From: Rhynochetos jubatus
Taxonomy: Eukaryota > Chordata > Aves > Eurypygiformes > Rhynochetidae
NCBI GenBank assembly: GCA_027574665.1
Contig: CM050690.1
Location: forward strand, 35,868,357 to 35,932,356
Direction: 5' to 3'
DNA length: 64,000 nt
The translations under genes and the position numbers were made by a program. Positions 38,068 to 50,110 of the stretch are shown in pieces; within the stretch, counting starts at the first letter, position 1, and each line of letters begins with the position of its first letter. The notes beneath the pieces are model-generated. The model searched no databases, was not told where the DNA came from, and saw nothing but the letters and a program-made list of their open reading frames with translations.

Positions 38068-38150
38068 TGACTGACCAGTAGTTCCCTGGATCTTCCTTTT
38101 TTCCCTTTTTAAAAATGAGCAGTGGCACTTTTATAGGACATTGGCAATTT
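38063..38150 (-). mobile_element. Extra CR1 RT segment at the 5' junction
   Basis: The plus sequence ACTGACTGACCAGTAGTTCC and the TTTTTAAAAATGAG segment after it repeat, with roughly 70 percent identity by eye, the RT N-terminal DNA already present at about 37340-37402 (ACTGACTGGCCTGTAGTTCC, TTCTAAAAATGAG). On minus it would encode the KKG...DPGNY region. It is joined directly upstream of linker sequence, where it does not belong in an intact ORF2. It is either a separate CR1 fragment or a product of rearrangement. Confidence 0.6.
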
Positions 38151-38257
38151 AGGACCCAATAATCCACTCACATGAAGGAATTAGTCATGAAAAGGTCATG
38201 TTCCTGCCTCATGTTCCTGATCAGGACTTCAGTGTGGAGAGACATCTGAGAACTGCT
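38151..38257. other. Short unassigned spacer between CR1 and LTR
   Basis: About 100 bp with two near copies of the word CATGTTCCTG (38199-38218). Not recognised as part of either neighbour. Confidence 0.4.
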
Positions 38258-39247
38258 TTAGTGGTTTATGCCCAGCCAGGAACAAAACACCACAAGGCTA
38301 CTCTCCTCACCCCTCACCCCAGTGGGCTATGGAGGAGAAAATACAAGGAAATTTCGTGGCCTGAGGCAAAGACAAGGAAAGTTCATTTACCCATTTTGGT
38401 CATGGAAAAAACAGACTTGACTTGGAGAAGAAACATCAACTTCATACATTACCAATCAAATCAAAGTCAGAAAACGGAAGACAAAACAAAACAGGTCTAA
38501 AAAACCTTTCAACCATCCCTTCTTCTTCCCAGGCTACCTCCTTCCCTACCAGTGGCACAGAGTGGCAAAGAGTCAGTTCATCACAAGTTGTTGCTGTGGC
38601 TCCTTCCTCCTAAGGGCAGGAGGACTTCTTATACTCTGCCCTGCTCCAGTGTGGGATGCCTCCCAAAGGAGACAGTCCCCCATGAACCTACTTGGCACAG
38701 GTTTTTCCCACCAGCTGCAGTTTTCTCTTCTTAACCGTTACAGCGTGGATCCCTTACATTGCATGCAGTCCTTCAGGAGTGGACTGCTCCAGCACATGCT
38801 TCCCAGAGTCACATGCTTCTCCAGGCACTGCCGACTGTTCTGGCGTGGGGCCCTCCCTGGGCTGCAAGGGGTCTCTGCCCCCCTGTGGCCCTTCACTGCT
38901 GCAGGGCACAGCCTGCCCTCTCACCATGGGCTGAGGTCAATCTCTGTTCTGGCCACTTCCTCCCCACCTTTCTGCACTGACCTCGGTTTCTGCCTGGCTG
39001 TCTCTCTCAGGTCCTACTTCTCTCTCCATGCTGACTCTCTCCAGCTACTGCTTCTGCTTCTACTATACTTCTTTTCATGTCCTCCACTCTTGAATATGTT
39101 AATTCACAGAGAGGCTGTCTGGCTCAGCCGTGGTCAGAGGCGGGTCCAGCTTGGAGCCTGGGTAGCTTCTTTTGAAGCTTCTCACAAGAGCCATCCCTGT
39201 GGCTCTTCTCCCTTTACCAAAACCCATCACAACAGAAACCCAACACA
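38258..39247 (+). mobile_element. Solo LTR of an avian endogenous retrovirus (about 1 kb type)
   Basis: It begins GTGGTTTATGCCCAGCCAGG after a decayed TG end and finishes AACCCAACACA. In between are blocks of a long, GC-richer avian LTR: GTTGTTGCTGTGGCTCCTTC, a degenerate array (38640-38930), CTTTCTGCACTGACCTCGGT, and a final CATCCCTGTGGCTCTTCTCC with TTTACCAAAACC. Possible target duplication: CTGCT (38253-38257) and CTACT (39248-39252), one mismatch. No retroviral coding sequence is nearby. The 264-codon plus frame at 38562-39356 lies almost wholly inside it and reflects GC-rich LTR sequence, not a known protein. Exact family not assigned. Confidence 0.78.
38640..38930 (+). repeat. Degenerate 45-60 bp repeat units within the LTR
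   Basis: About five variant units can be picked out, each built on CTGCTCCAGCGTGGG-like sequence followed by CCTTCCCA and a GGGCTGCAG-like end. They start near 38641, 38684, 38735, 38783 and 38838. They have strongly diverged from each other. Confidence 0.6.
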
Positions 39248-42200
39248 CTACTTCATTGCTTCCACTGTCATTTTCAGTTCAAGTAACCCATACAGAGTAT
39301 TTTTTCAAAACCAGAGCAGTAAAATAACTATTCTCAGCTCTAATTTTTTAATATGAAACCTAAAACTTCCAAGTACAATCCCATAATTCCATAATTATGT
39401 TGTTGCCATGAAAATTTGCAGTACTCACTAGTTTTGAGCCTTATTCTCTGCCTTCTGCAGCACTGTGCTTGTGTTATAAATGAGGTAAAAAGGTAGGTAT
39501 ACACTGGAGCAATCAGAGGCAAAAGCTCATTAAAAAATGTGTTCTTTCTCTGTCTGTCTGTCACACTTCCTTCTACCACCCAATGAAAAAATATTACTTT
39601 ACTGGCATTATTATTTTTCCTGAAAACTTTAATAAGGAGAAAAATTATGAGCTTAGACGTCATTTTAATTTTGGACCATTGATATTTCTTTATGTCTTGC
39701 TCCTGTGTCTTATTTCTAACATGGAGTTTTAATGATTCTTTCTTGAACATACTGATTTTGTCATCAGCTTTGAAACTTCCCTTGTTTTGCATAAACCATT
39801 TTCAGTCCTTGTAGTACTTCTCCTTTTTAAAGAAGGAGATTTGAAATAACCAGTGTCAGTGTCAAGTGATTAGTGCCATAGAAAAACAGCCTGTAAGGAG
39901 GAAGAAAACAGTGAGTGCCTGAGTATGGACAGAGGAAAGGCATAATGAATGATGAACTGGAACTTTGAAGTTACTAACATTAAAGCACAAAAATGAAGTA
40001 GGGAAAAAAATACAAAATTTCAATGTGATAATTATGTAACTTATGCTTAGCTTTGTGGAACTGTTTGCTGTATTTGGCATTTAGAACAAAGTTTAGAGAC
40101 AGAAATTATTTACAGGTACATCCAAGTATACAGCATGGCAGTGATGATAAAGCAAAATAAACAAACAAACAAACACCCCCACAAATTACCCCAAACCAAA
40201 AAAAAAAACCACCGATGCTGTTTTCTAAATGTCAGTGTAGGATTTTTGAAAGACCTAATACTGGGAAAAAAACCCCCATATTAAAAGCATATTAAATTGA
40301 CTCTGAGGTTGAAAACGGATGAGAACTGACAGGAAACTTAAGGTCATGAAACTTGTTTAGCTGAATGACACAACAGAGGGTCTAATTCAATCTTAGTGTG
40401 CGTAAGAGAGGACCTTAAGTGTAGAAGTACCTACAGAATATAAACACACAGAATTATTTTTATTTACCATTAGCATGTATTTACTTTAAAATAAAAATCC
40501 AAATTGTTAATATACTCTGTGGATTTTGTTGCAGAGGAAAAATACTTTTCCCGTTTTATTTAATTGCTTCTTATTTTTATTACTGACTTAATTCTCTAAG
40601 TACTACATTTATACTGTGAAGCAGGAGTAGACAGGGAACAGTGAAATGTATATAAGGCTGTTTGATTTAAAAGAGAAATTGAATTGGATGAAACGCAAGG
40701 TGTGTGGGAACAAAAAGTCTTCAACTCTGTGATTCTGCTGAAGATAGTTATGATTTAAGTAATTTAGGGATCTGTTTTCCCATCTTGCCATCCTGGGACT
40801 TACTCTATTCATAACATTACTATTTTGTCAGATCAAGACTGGTGTTCTGAGGACTTGTGTGTTAAAAACAACAGTCTAAATGCAAACAGCTGCCTTACTA
40901 AATAAGAGTCCTTGGCTCTTGAGAATTTATCAATGTAGATTTATTTTCATAAGTGTCATGATGTCCAACATTTAAATAAAATTTTTGGTAGTTCCTCTGC
41001 AGTTGATCAGTTCATCACTGAATTCAACAGGAATGATATGGCTAAAGATTATCAGAGATCCTAGAACTTGGTGCTTCCAAACTACTGACCTTGCATCTTG
41101 CCAGCTTGATGGAGTCAGTGTAGTGGGGCTGGCATCACACACTCTTTTCATTTGACTGAAGAGAATACTGAACCAAAAGAAGGAAAACCTTCTCACTCAT
41201 TCACTTTACTTCATGGATAATATGCCAGCTCCCTATTTTTACACTATGTTGTCCTTCATCAGGAGCGAGTCTTGCCTTGAAGACTGTCATTCTACCACCC
41301 TGGTATCCAGTATCTACCTATTGGCCAGTCAGATCAAGTTAAGTAATTATTTCAAAAGGTTGGGCTGAAGAAAATGATTGCCAAAGAGTAACTCACACCT
41401 TTGTCATCTAACAACCCGCCAGGTTATTTCTTATATTTCTTTGATTTCTGCCTAAGCTGCATGTTTATTTTAACTCTAGAAATTGGCACTTATAACAGAT
41501 GCCATAGGAAATCCAGGACCCACTGAAGTAAGTTCCAGGGACAGCAGTGGAGAAAGAAACACAACCTTTATGTTTAGCAGCTATTTGAATGGCTGGCAAG
41601 TTTGACTGCTCTATTAATTGCTTTTGATATAAAATAGTAGTTCTCTTGGAAATGAATTAATTCAAAGTTTAAGAAATTATGGGTTAAGTATTTGCACATA
41701 GCAAAAATGAACCAGGTGTTCAAGAGCAATTGCCATAACATAAACACTTCAAAAATAATTAAATTCAAGGCAATCTTAACAAGGATAGTAAATCTTTATC
41801 ACCTTTATCAAGAACTAAAGATCACTTCCTAGCTGTCTTCTTGTGAGGAAATATGTTCTTGCCACAGATGGTATTCAACTACTTGGTTTTATTCTGCCAA
41901 GAGACTTTTTTTTTAAAAAAAAAAAAAAGATTTTTTGAATGTCTGACCTGACTATAGTCTTTATCTTGTGAGCTGACTACCTCCTGGTGTACAGCCTCAA
42001 AAATCTTCCCTCTCAAGAGGAACCCCAGCTCTACATTTATTCCATGAATCCAGGCTTAAAAATACTTTTTACTGGTAACCACTTAGTTATAGCCATAAAT
42101 GCAGAACGTAGGTTCTACAGATTTTGAGGCATGCCCTATTTGTATCACTTTTTTAATTAGTGTATAAACTAGAGAAAAATTTTTACAAACTTCTATTCAA

Positions 42201-45200
42201 AAGTCATGAATCTCATTTCTTATGTTCTGTTCAATGTTAGCTGACAGTACTAGGAATGATTATATGGAGCAGCTCGCTTGACAAGTAATAATCTTTCAAA
42301 CTGTCATGATATAAAGCAGAAAATCTAGAGAGGATTAATGTGGCTCGGTATTATTACTTCTTATTTTAATTTTGGGATACTATTCTTAAAATTTTTATGT
42401 TAGGGAATCTTGACCTAGCATGGTAAAAGCCTTGTTCTGACTTGTTCTCACAGGCAGGATTTCCTTAGAGACATTTCTCTTATGTTGCCAGTTCCATAAA
42501 ACCCTGATTCTCTAATTTCATACAGAACTGCTTCATACAACTTTTAATTCTCCCTTTAGTTGTTTTTCGTACTCAGTATAAGTCTTGTCAGCACCAGTGT
42601 GGGAAGAGAATTAGTTTTTGATTACCTCAAAAACAGGGCAAAGCAAAATCTGCAATATATGAAGGTTGATTGGGTGTCCCCACTTTAATTTGATCTTTAA
42701 GTGGTTTGACAGAAGTGTGGCACAAAGGTACTATTCTACTCATGAAATTCAGTCCTTTCTCCTGTACTCTAAGCATTATTTGAGGAACGAGTAGATAACA
42801 TTGGGTTCTTCCTCCTTCGTATTTACCATTTTTCTTTGGTGAACAGGATCACTCATTGGTGTGCCTTTTTCTCTATACTCATTACAAAACCAGATTAATT
42901 AAATGGTTATAATTAGGAATTTTAAGGTATGAAAGTCCTCTGAATGCCAGTGACTCAAGCAAATACCTAGTCTGTTTTTTCCTGGATATTTTAATGTGGC
43001 CCTTACAGCTAGGAAACTATTCAAGTAAGAGGAGTCAAACAGGAATAAGATGTCCAACTCTTATTGTCCTTGTGAAAGCTTGGTCATGATTTTTTTACCT
43101 TTAAAAGTATTTAAGATAATTTTTACTTATGCTAGGGTTATTTTTATTTTAATGTTTATTTTTGGCACAAATTAATACATGAGAAATGGTGGGGAATAGA
43201 AGTTCCAAATCTTTTTGACCTTCACTAAGATTTTTCTTGAATTTTCACTGAAGGTTTGGGTCACTTGTTGCTTTATTACAGTGCTCTCTTTCACTTAAGT
43301 TAATCACTTTATGTTGTTGTGGTCTTGAGGGTTGCTCAGATAAAACTGCTGAAAGTCCCCTTCTAAATGTGAGTTAGCCACATAATTCCCAGAAGAAAAT
43401 TTAGAACTATTAGTTTTAATGCTGCCCTTTCAGAACAGAATATAAAAAAAATGCTCAAAAATGGCTGAAATGCTTAAAGGAAATTGTCATGTAATTGAGC
43501 TGTGTATGTTACTGAATATCATGCTTCTGCTCATATACTGTAGTGACAACTGCCCTAAAACTGAAACAGGTAGATGTTATTCAGGCATGACATAATATGC
43601 ATGTAATACATTATCATGGCCTTGGCCAGCAACACCAGTGAAGTATTACTGTTGAGGTGAATGGTAGTATTAAACATATGGTGAATGTGACCTGTAACAG
43701 AAGGACTTCGTGTAATAAAACTGATGTTTTTTAAGATCTTCCAACACATGATGTGAAGATTGCTATACTTACCATTTCCATGTTTAGACATTGCACAAAA
43801 TCATTTTACTGTTTGGCAACAGGAACTGTTTCCTAGAATTTCCTGATATTTCTCTGTGTAAATGTATGAAATTATATTTTATAACTTATGTATACAGAAA
43901 ATTTACATTATTACCTCTAGGTTATATAATTTTCTTCAAGGTACCATTTTTATATTTGTGATTTCTGTTGCTATCCAAGTATTTTTGGTTGTGGAAATGG
44001 TGTGTTTTCCTTTCTCTTCTTTCTTTTCATCTCTACGACTTCTGGAGTTCAAGATCAGAAGAAAAGGGTATTTGCTAGTATTCAAGGGTAAAAGAGTATC
44101 CACAAGGGTAGACAACAGAGGTTCCCAAATTTCTATCTTTATTCTTCTGGATGAAGAAGGGCTGACAGGATACTAAGCACCTGGTCTGCCTTTGACTTGC
44201 TCTATCCCTCTTTTTTAAAATATTTACACACTGTTTTATTGACTCTTAAATACAGGTACATAAAATCCAAAGTAGTAAACTAAAAAGACAAGCACCTTCA
44301 TAATTAAATAGATATGGACCTAGTCCAGCAACTTTACAGCAATAGAAATAAACTTACTAAGCTTCTGTTTCGGAGGCTAGATACATAAGGTAGTGAATAT
44401 CATACACGAATAAGTGGGTATATGTTATGGGGAGGTAAACACATAAGAGGTGGAACAAGTGATACATCAGGCAATGAATGTTATGATACAGGAACTATCT
44501 ATCATTCTTTCCCTATTTCGGTCCACTAAGCTTTGAAATTCCATGTATAAACTCAGAACATTTGAAGTCCTTTTCAAATACGAATTTACATTATTTACAG
44601 ATGATCTGTAAGCTTAGCCATATGTCTCTGAAGTTCTCCTGGGCTCACCTAAATAGCAAAGCTGTAGCAACATTTTGAGCATGAAGATGCAAACACACAT
44701 GAAGGTGTTCTGCTGCATATGAGCATGCACTGGCATGCAAGTGTTTTCAATTAAGTATAAATTCTGTTCATATATGTTATTTCTCTTTCTCTTATTCTCT
44801 TTATTAAATAGCCATTCCACCAATAGAAAGGGAGAGGCTTGGTTTATCCTAACAAGTATAAATATAATCTTGAGAAAACAGAAAAGTTATTATGTTTTTT
44901 GTGGTTCTAAAAGAGAAAATAATATGTTATTTGTGCCAATTGCACCAAATGAAAAAAACTTCCACAATTGATTGTCTCCAAAACTTTAAGTTTCCAGTGA
45001 GTTGTGATCCACAGGCTAAGCTTGAATAACAATTTTTATTATAACAATATTTATTATTGAATAAATATCATAACAGAGATACCATATATTTAATATTAGT
45101 AAATAAAATTGTGTTCCTGCTTTTAAATTGGGAAACTTTATTTCCTTGGTAAGGTACTATGTAATGTTGCTAACTGTTGTATTTAAAGTACAAAAATCAA

Positions 45201-48200
45201 TTTGGTCAACAAATATGAATAAAGTCAAAATGTTTACATGTATTTTTATCACACTTCTCTTTCCTAGTTCTGTGTGTGTACATATAATACTGATCCCCAC
45301 CTAATATTTTTTTTTATTACAGATGATTAAAGGGGTGCTGGGCAATATTGGCAGTTTCAGAGGAGCCTGCCACTACTGAATTATGAACGGATTTAATTAT
45401 TCTATCACAAAAAGCTAAGAGAGCAAAATAAATACACTTACTGCAGACAGAATCTCTGCAACTCTAATTGCCAGAGCACTGTAAGAGCTTTCAAATAATA
45501 AGTCCTTAAATAATAAATTGATATGGGAGAGAATAATGACACCCAGGTGTGAAACCTTAACCTGAGAGTAGTGCTGCATACTCAATGACATAATTGCCTC
45601 TATTACCATATTCCAGCCTAGCATGGGGTTTTGAGTCATAGAAACTGGATTGAAATGAAAGACAAAATGTTCAAATCACAGGTGAGATTTGAAGCAGAAA
45701 TATATAATAAAGTCCAGGTGACTAAATTGCTACTTGAGTTTTGAATGCAGGCTTAGATATTATGTGAAAAATTATATTTAAATACTATTCACAGTCTGAC
45801 TTGCTCCCACAAAAGCAAGGGTTAAGAAAATTCACACCGGGAACAAAAAGAGCCTTTGTTAAAAGGCTTTCAAAAATGTAGTAGATTTTTCTCATTTCCC
45901 TATGAAAATCCTTCTTGTTTCTAGATATTTTTTCCATGCAATAGATGAAACTGTGGAAGGTTCTCATAGTAAACGAGTTTCTTTCCTGACATCCGTGGTG
46001 TTCAGAACCTAATTCTGTTAATCACTCTAACAAACATGAGCCAATGTAAAACATGAGTACTGCATTATCATGTATATTTTATATTTATATTTGTGTTGTA
46101 TTCAGTGTAACGTGGGAACATGGGAAGGTGCTATTTCATTTAGTGGACCTCATCACACCTCAGCACTGTTGCAGGTGTTAACTTGTCAGTTGTCATTCTG
46201 AAAAATATTGTGCCACCACGGAGCAGAAAAAGAAAACTATTGATATGAGTGATACCAGTGCTTCTTGTAATGCCATCTTCAGGAAGGACTATGTCCAGCA
46301 GAAGCAGAAACAGGGGAAGATGTAACCAGTTATATCACTCTAATTGGTGATGCAATTACTGCTCACATACAGTACATTAGTAGTAAGCAGTAGTAAGTCT
46401 GTCTTCTCTGTGGACATGCTCAGCACCAGTTGTTTATTATCAGTTACCCAAGTCAGGCCTCTAAGAGAAGTACATGCAAATTTTGATGAATGAGAAGTTG
46501 ACATGTGCACTGCAACAGCATTTTGATCTAAGAGTTATGACAGTATTCACATTCTGCTGGAGGGGCAAAACTACAGAAATAATGCAAATTCCCCCACTCC
46601 CCAGAAGACATTTTTTTGGCTGCTAAAAATACCTGTTTCTGACTATTGAAAATCTGACAGTTACTGTCAGCATTGTATCTGTATTGTAGAAATCAGTATT
46701 GGTACTAGATAACACTTAAGTGTCAATGAACAGGTGATCCTTGTCTTCAGAACTGTCAATATAAATCTAAATTAAGAGACAGTGGAGAAAACTTCTTGGT
46801 CAGTTCAATCTAATGAAACAGACAATTATCAAAATTTACATGATACTCTACACTTCTCCCCTGTCCATGCAATGGATTCTCAGAGGTTTTCAGGCAATAG
46901 GATCTGAATTATTGAGGCAAAAGATGTGGCATGCCCATGAGACTCCTCTCACAGGAGTAAGAAGTCTAAGTTTATTTTTGCACATGTCACTATGGGACTA
47001 CTTCTGATTGCAGATTCTGCTACGTCCACTTCTTGGGCAAAATCGTGTGTTTTAAGATACAGTTATTCTACAGGAGGAGACATGGTTTAAGAGCATCTCT
47101 GCACATCACGAACTGAAGTTTGTGTATTGCAGCCTCTGTCAAAAGGAAGATGTTACTGAGGACACTGAAGAAACCCAGTTGTTCACTGGACTTGGAAGAA
47201 AATGGCAGCACATCTTACAGGTGTCCTGCTCTGGCAGTCTCTCTGTTTTCTCATCTTCCTTGGCAGTGTGACTCTGAATACTCACTGTTTCCTTCTGTCA
47301 TCTAAATATATTGCTGTCATGTCAAGGGTTCCTGCAGCTGAAGGTGCTATGAATGAGATTATGTTAATTTTGTAAGGATCAGGGGGCATGAAAGAACACA
47401 CAAATACAAATACTACTTTACACATGGCTAATGTCCTCCTGGCAGACCTTTTTACATGTTAGGTGAGGACTGGTCCCAGAAGGCAAGTAGAGCAGATGTA
47501 AAGGTGCCATTATGCTCCTTTTCTGAAATGTTCACCTGGACTTTGATCTCCTTCTAATTGCATAGGAAGTCATGAGCATGGGTAGCAACTTAAATGCACA
47601 TCAATATAGTCATTGGAGATTCACGTTAAAAAAACTGGGTGGGAAGTGATTCTTTATAGTTAAACCCAAGTAAAATGCACTTCCATTAATATATACCCTG
47701 CACAAGTACCAGTAGGTATCTATAATGGGTTTATATAACAGTAGTGTAACAGGACAGTGCAATTCTTTATTAAACAAAGACAAGGATTTTAGAAACATTT
47801 CTAAAAAAGCAAGGAACAGTTCCCTTTATATGCCTGTTCTTAAAGCTGATCATCTAAACTGCACAAATTCTATGCTGGGCAAATTTACATAAATAAGGAT
47901 AACAGGTATATACTTGTACACACAGAATTTTTATTATTTAAATGGATGACAATTTGAAGCTCTTTCATTACAGAACAGCTGAACAGTTGAACATTAGTGC
48001 TGTCTCTGAAACTCCTTAACAACTTCTGTGAGAAAAGAGCTGAAAATTTTCAATTTTAACAAGTCCTTTTATCTTCGCTGTGGTCACACAAATTTCCCAT
48101 ATGGAGAAACTCACTATTTTGCTGCAGTCAAATGCTTATGCATAAAGGACTAGGCTCTCGTAGTTCCTTAAGGGTTCTCAGGAAAACTGGAGAAGAAGGT

Positions 48201-48229
48201 AAACAACCGAAATTCTACTTCTCACCTTC
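39248..48229. other. Unassigned AT-rich DNA, almost free of transposons
   Basis: Nine kilobases without a recognisable CR1, LTR or gene. Simple tracts: the AAAC-type tract at 40152-40213 (listed separately) and T9 directly followed by A14 at 41906-41928. Frames at 39340-39792 (minus, 150 codons) and 43862-44176 (plus, 104 codons) have no family signature. Ordinary intergenic or intronic DNA as far as I can see. Confidence 0.5.
40152..40213 (+). repeat. (AAAC)n and A-rich tract
   Basis: About five AAAC units at 40156-40174, then CCCCC, ACCCCAAACC and A11 before CCACC. Confidence 0.85.
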
Positions 48230-48372
48230 TCACTGGTGCTTAGCATGTGATATAACCTCTCTGTGCCTTGGTCTTCTTCCTGTAGAGTGGTAGCAATAAT
48301 AATCATTTATGTAAAGAATTCTGAGGCCTGCAGCTGAAAAGCACTTCATAAGTGCCTCCTATATTAATACTA
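48230..48372 (+). mobile_element. MIR SINE relic
   Basis: The segment AACCTCTCTGTGCCTTGGTC, TTCTTCCTGTAGAGTGG and AGCAATAATAATCATTTA follows the MIR core in the correct order (a CTCTCTGTGCCTCAGTTTCC type core, then CATCTGTAAAATGGGG and ATAATAAT). After it come CTGAGG, GAAAAGCACTTCATAAGTGC and CCT, like the MIR tail. The tRNA head is not clearly present. MIR is an ancient SINE; copies that are still readable by eye in bird DNA are uncommon, hence its entry in the findings. Confidence 0.6.
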
Positions 48373-50053
48373 TTTTCACATATAGTTAAGCCCCATTAGG
48401 TTTATCTATGTTGTATCTTCCATGATTTAACTTTCATCTGTTCAGCTGAGTCCTGAATATAAATTCTAGTCTTGCTCTGAAGACTTTTCTTCTGATTTCC
48501 TGTCATTCAGGTGTCTGTTTTCTTTTCTGTTACCAACTAGACCATCAAAAGTTATTTGCTCTATTATTTGAGTATAAGACCCCTTCGCCCCTTATTTCAT
48601 CCATTGCTTTTTTTCATTTTCATCTTTACTTTCTACTTTCCAGTTACAGATTCTTGTTATCTTCCACCTTTTGTTCCCATGGATGAAGCACACATAAAAA
48701 AAGGGACACTTGCAGTACAAGAGTGTTTATTGTTCACCGCATTGTGGTGCTGAGTTCTCATCATTAGTTAAGTATGCCTTGTCATTTCAATTTGTAAACT
48801 CCACTTCAAGAAGTTGACAAATAGCTTGTCTATTTCAATGCATGTTGGATAAGTAATGCAGTTAAAGGATTTCATTATTTAAAGACAAACTTCTAGGTTT
48901 GGGAAAGATTTTCAATATAAGAAAAAATTAATTACAAAAGTTGGGTGCTGTGAGAACATATGGAAGCACATTCTGCTCTTGGTTACACTTTTAATGGGAC
49001 AGTGGGGGTTCTGTGTATTCAGAGGGAGTTGTGTGTACTCAAGAAAGGAATGCAGCCTTCCGGGTCTGATTTTTCCGAATATTAGAAGCCCAGGGCCATG
49101 TGCAAAAGTACATGCATAATTACACACTTAATCTGAATGTGCATTTACCGTGATTGCAAATGCAAATCAGGTTGTGTGTATGAAAATGGTCAGTTGAGTT
49201 TCAATACCTGAGTATCACATGAAGTCACAGTAATCGTGCATGCAGATTAAGCATGTAATTGGGCATATATTTTTGAAAGTGGCTTTGTGCTTCAATGCTT
49301 TGAAAATGAGACCCATTGAGCTCATTGTTAATAGGTGTCTCTTGTTATTCTATTTTTAAAATGGCATTGCCAAAATTAGTGTATGATACATTGAGCTGAT
49401 CTTGCACTCATTATTCTGTAATTTGGACTTCATCAGAGATGCTTCCCAGTATCTTTGTTGGGAGGATTGGCCTTTTACATCTGGGGCACATTTCTAAGCA
49501 GAGTACCTGGGAGAAAAAAATACAGTGCTACTGGGGCATTTCCCATCAATGTCAACATTTTCAGTTTGCTGTTCTTCTATAGCTTTATAGTACTGAAGGT
49601 TTAAAAGGTCTGTGTATACATGAGATCCAAAAATAGTACTTTTATGTACAAGATAATAGAAAATGTTCCCCATTTCATCTGACAACAACCTGATCTGGAA
49701 CAAAGGGCTGGCAGTCTGTGAAGCTAAACCAAATGAGGTTTATTGCTAAAGAAACAAAACAATAACCAAACAGAATGAAAAAATATAAATGATGCTCTGA
49801 TTTCTGTTTTCAGATGATTTTTAAAAGTAAGTAAGGAAGCAACAGTATAGTTTCTTCTCACTAATTTCCACTTCTTCTCCCTGTTCTGATTATTATACAA
49901 CTTTAATCCTACAGAAATAATTGAATTCAAGGTGAGTTGCCTGATTCTTACCCACCTTCAAAGGATGTCTCCCCTCTGAACTGTTAAGAGGATAGAAAAA
50001 AAATTACAAGAGCCAGATTAAAACTTAATTCTAAAACAGAATTTAGAGAAATT

Positions 50054-50110
50054 TTTCCTATTCTTCCCTTCCTTTCCTTTCCCTTCCCTTACTTTGCCTT
50101 CTCTTTTTTA
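50054..50110 (+). repeat. Pyrimidine tract, degenerate (CCTTT)n
   Basis: Almost pure C and T, with CCTTCCTTTCCTTTCCCTTC as its core. Confidence 0.75.

Noticed and set aside
41906-41928. T9-A14 hairpin as a terminator
   Set aside because: A simple-sequence palindrome in eukaryotic DNA; a rho-independent terminator has no meaning here.
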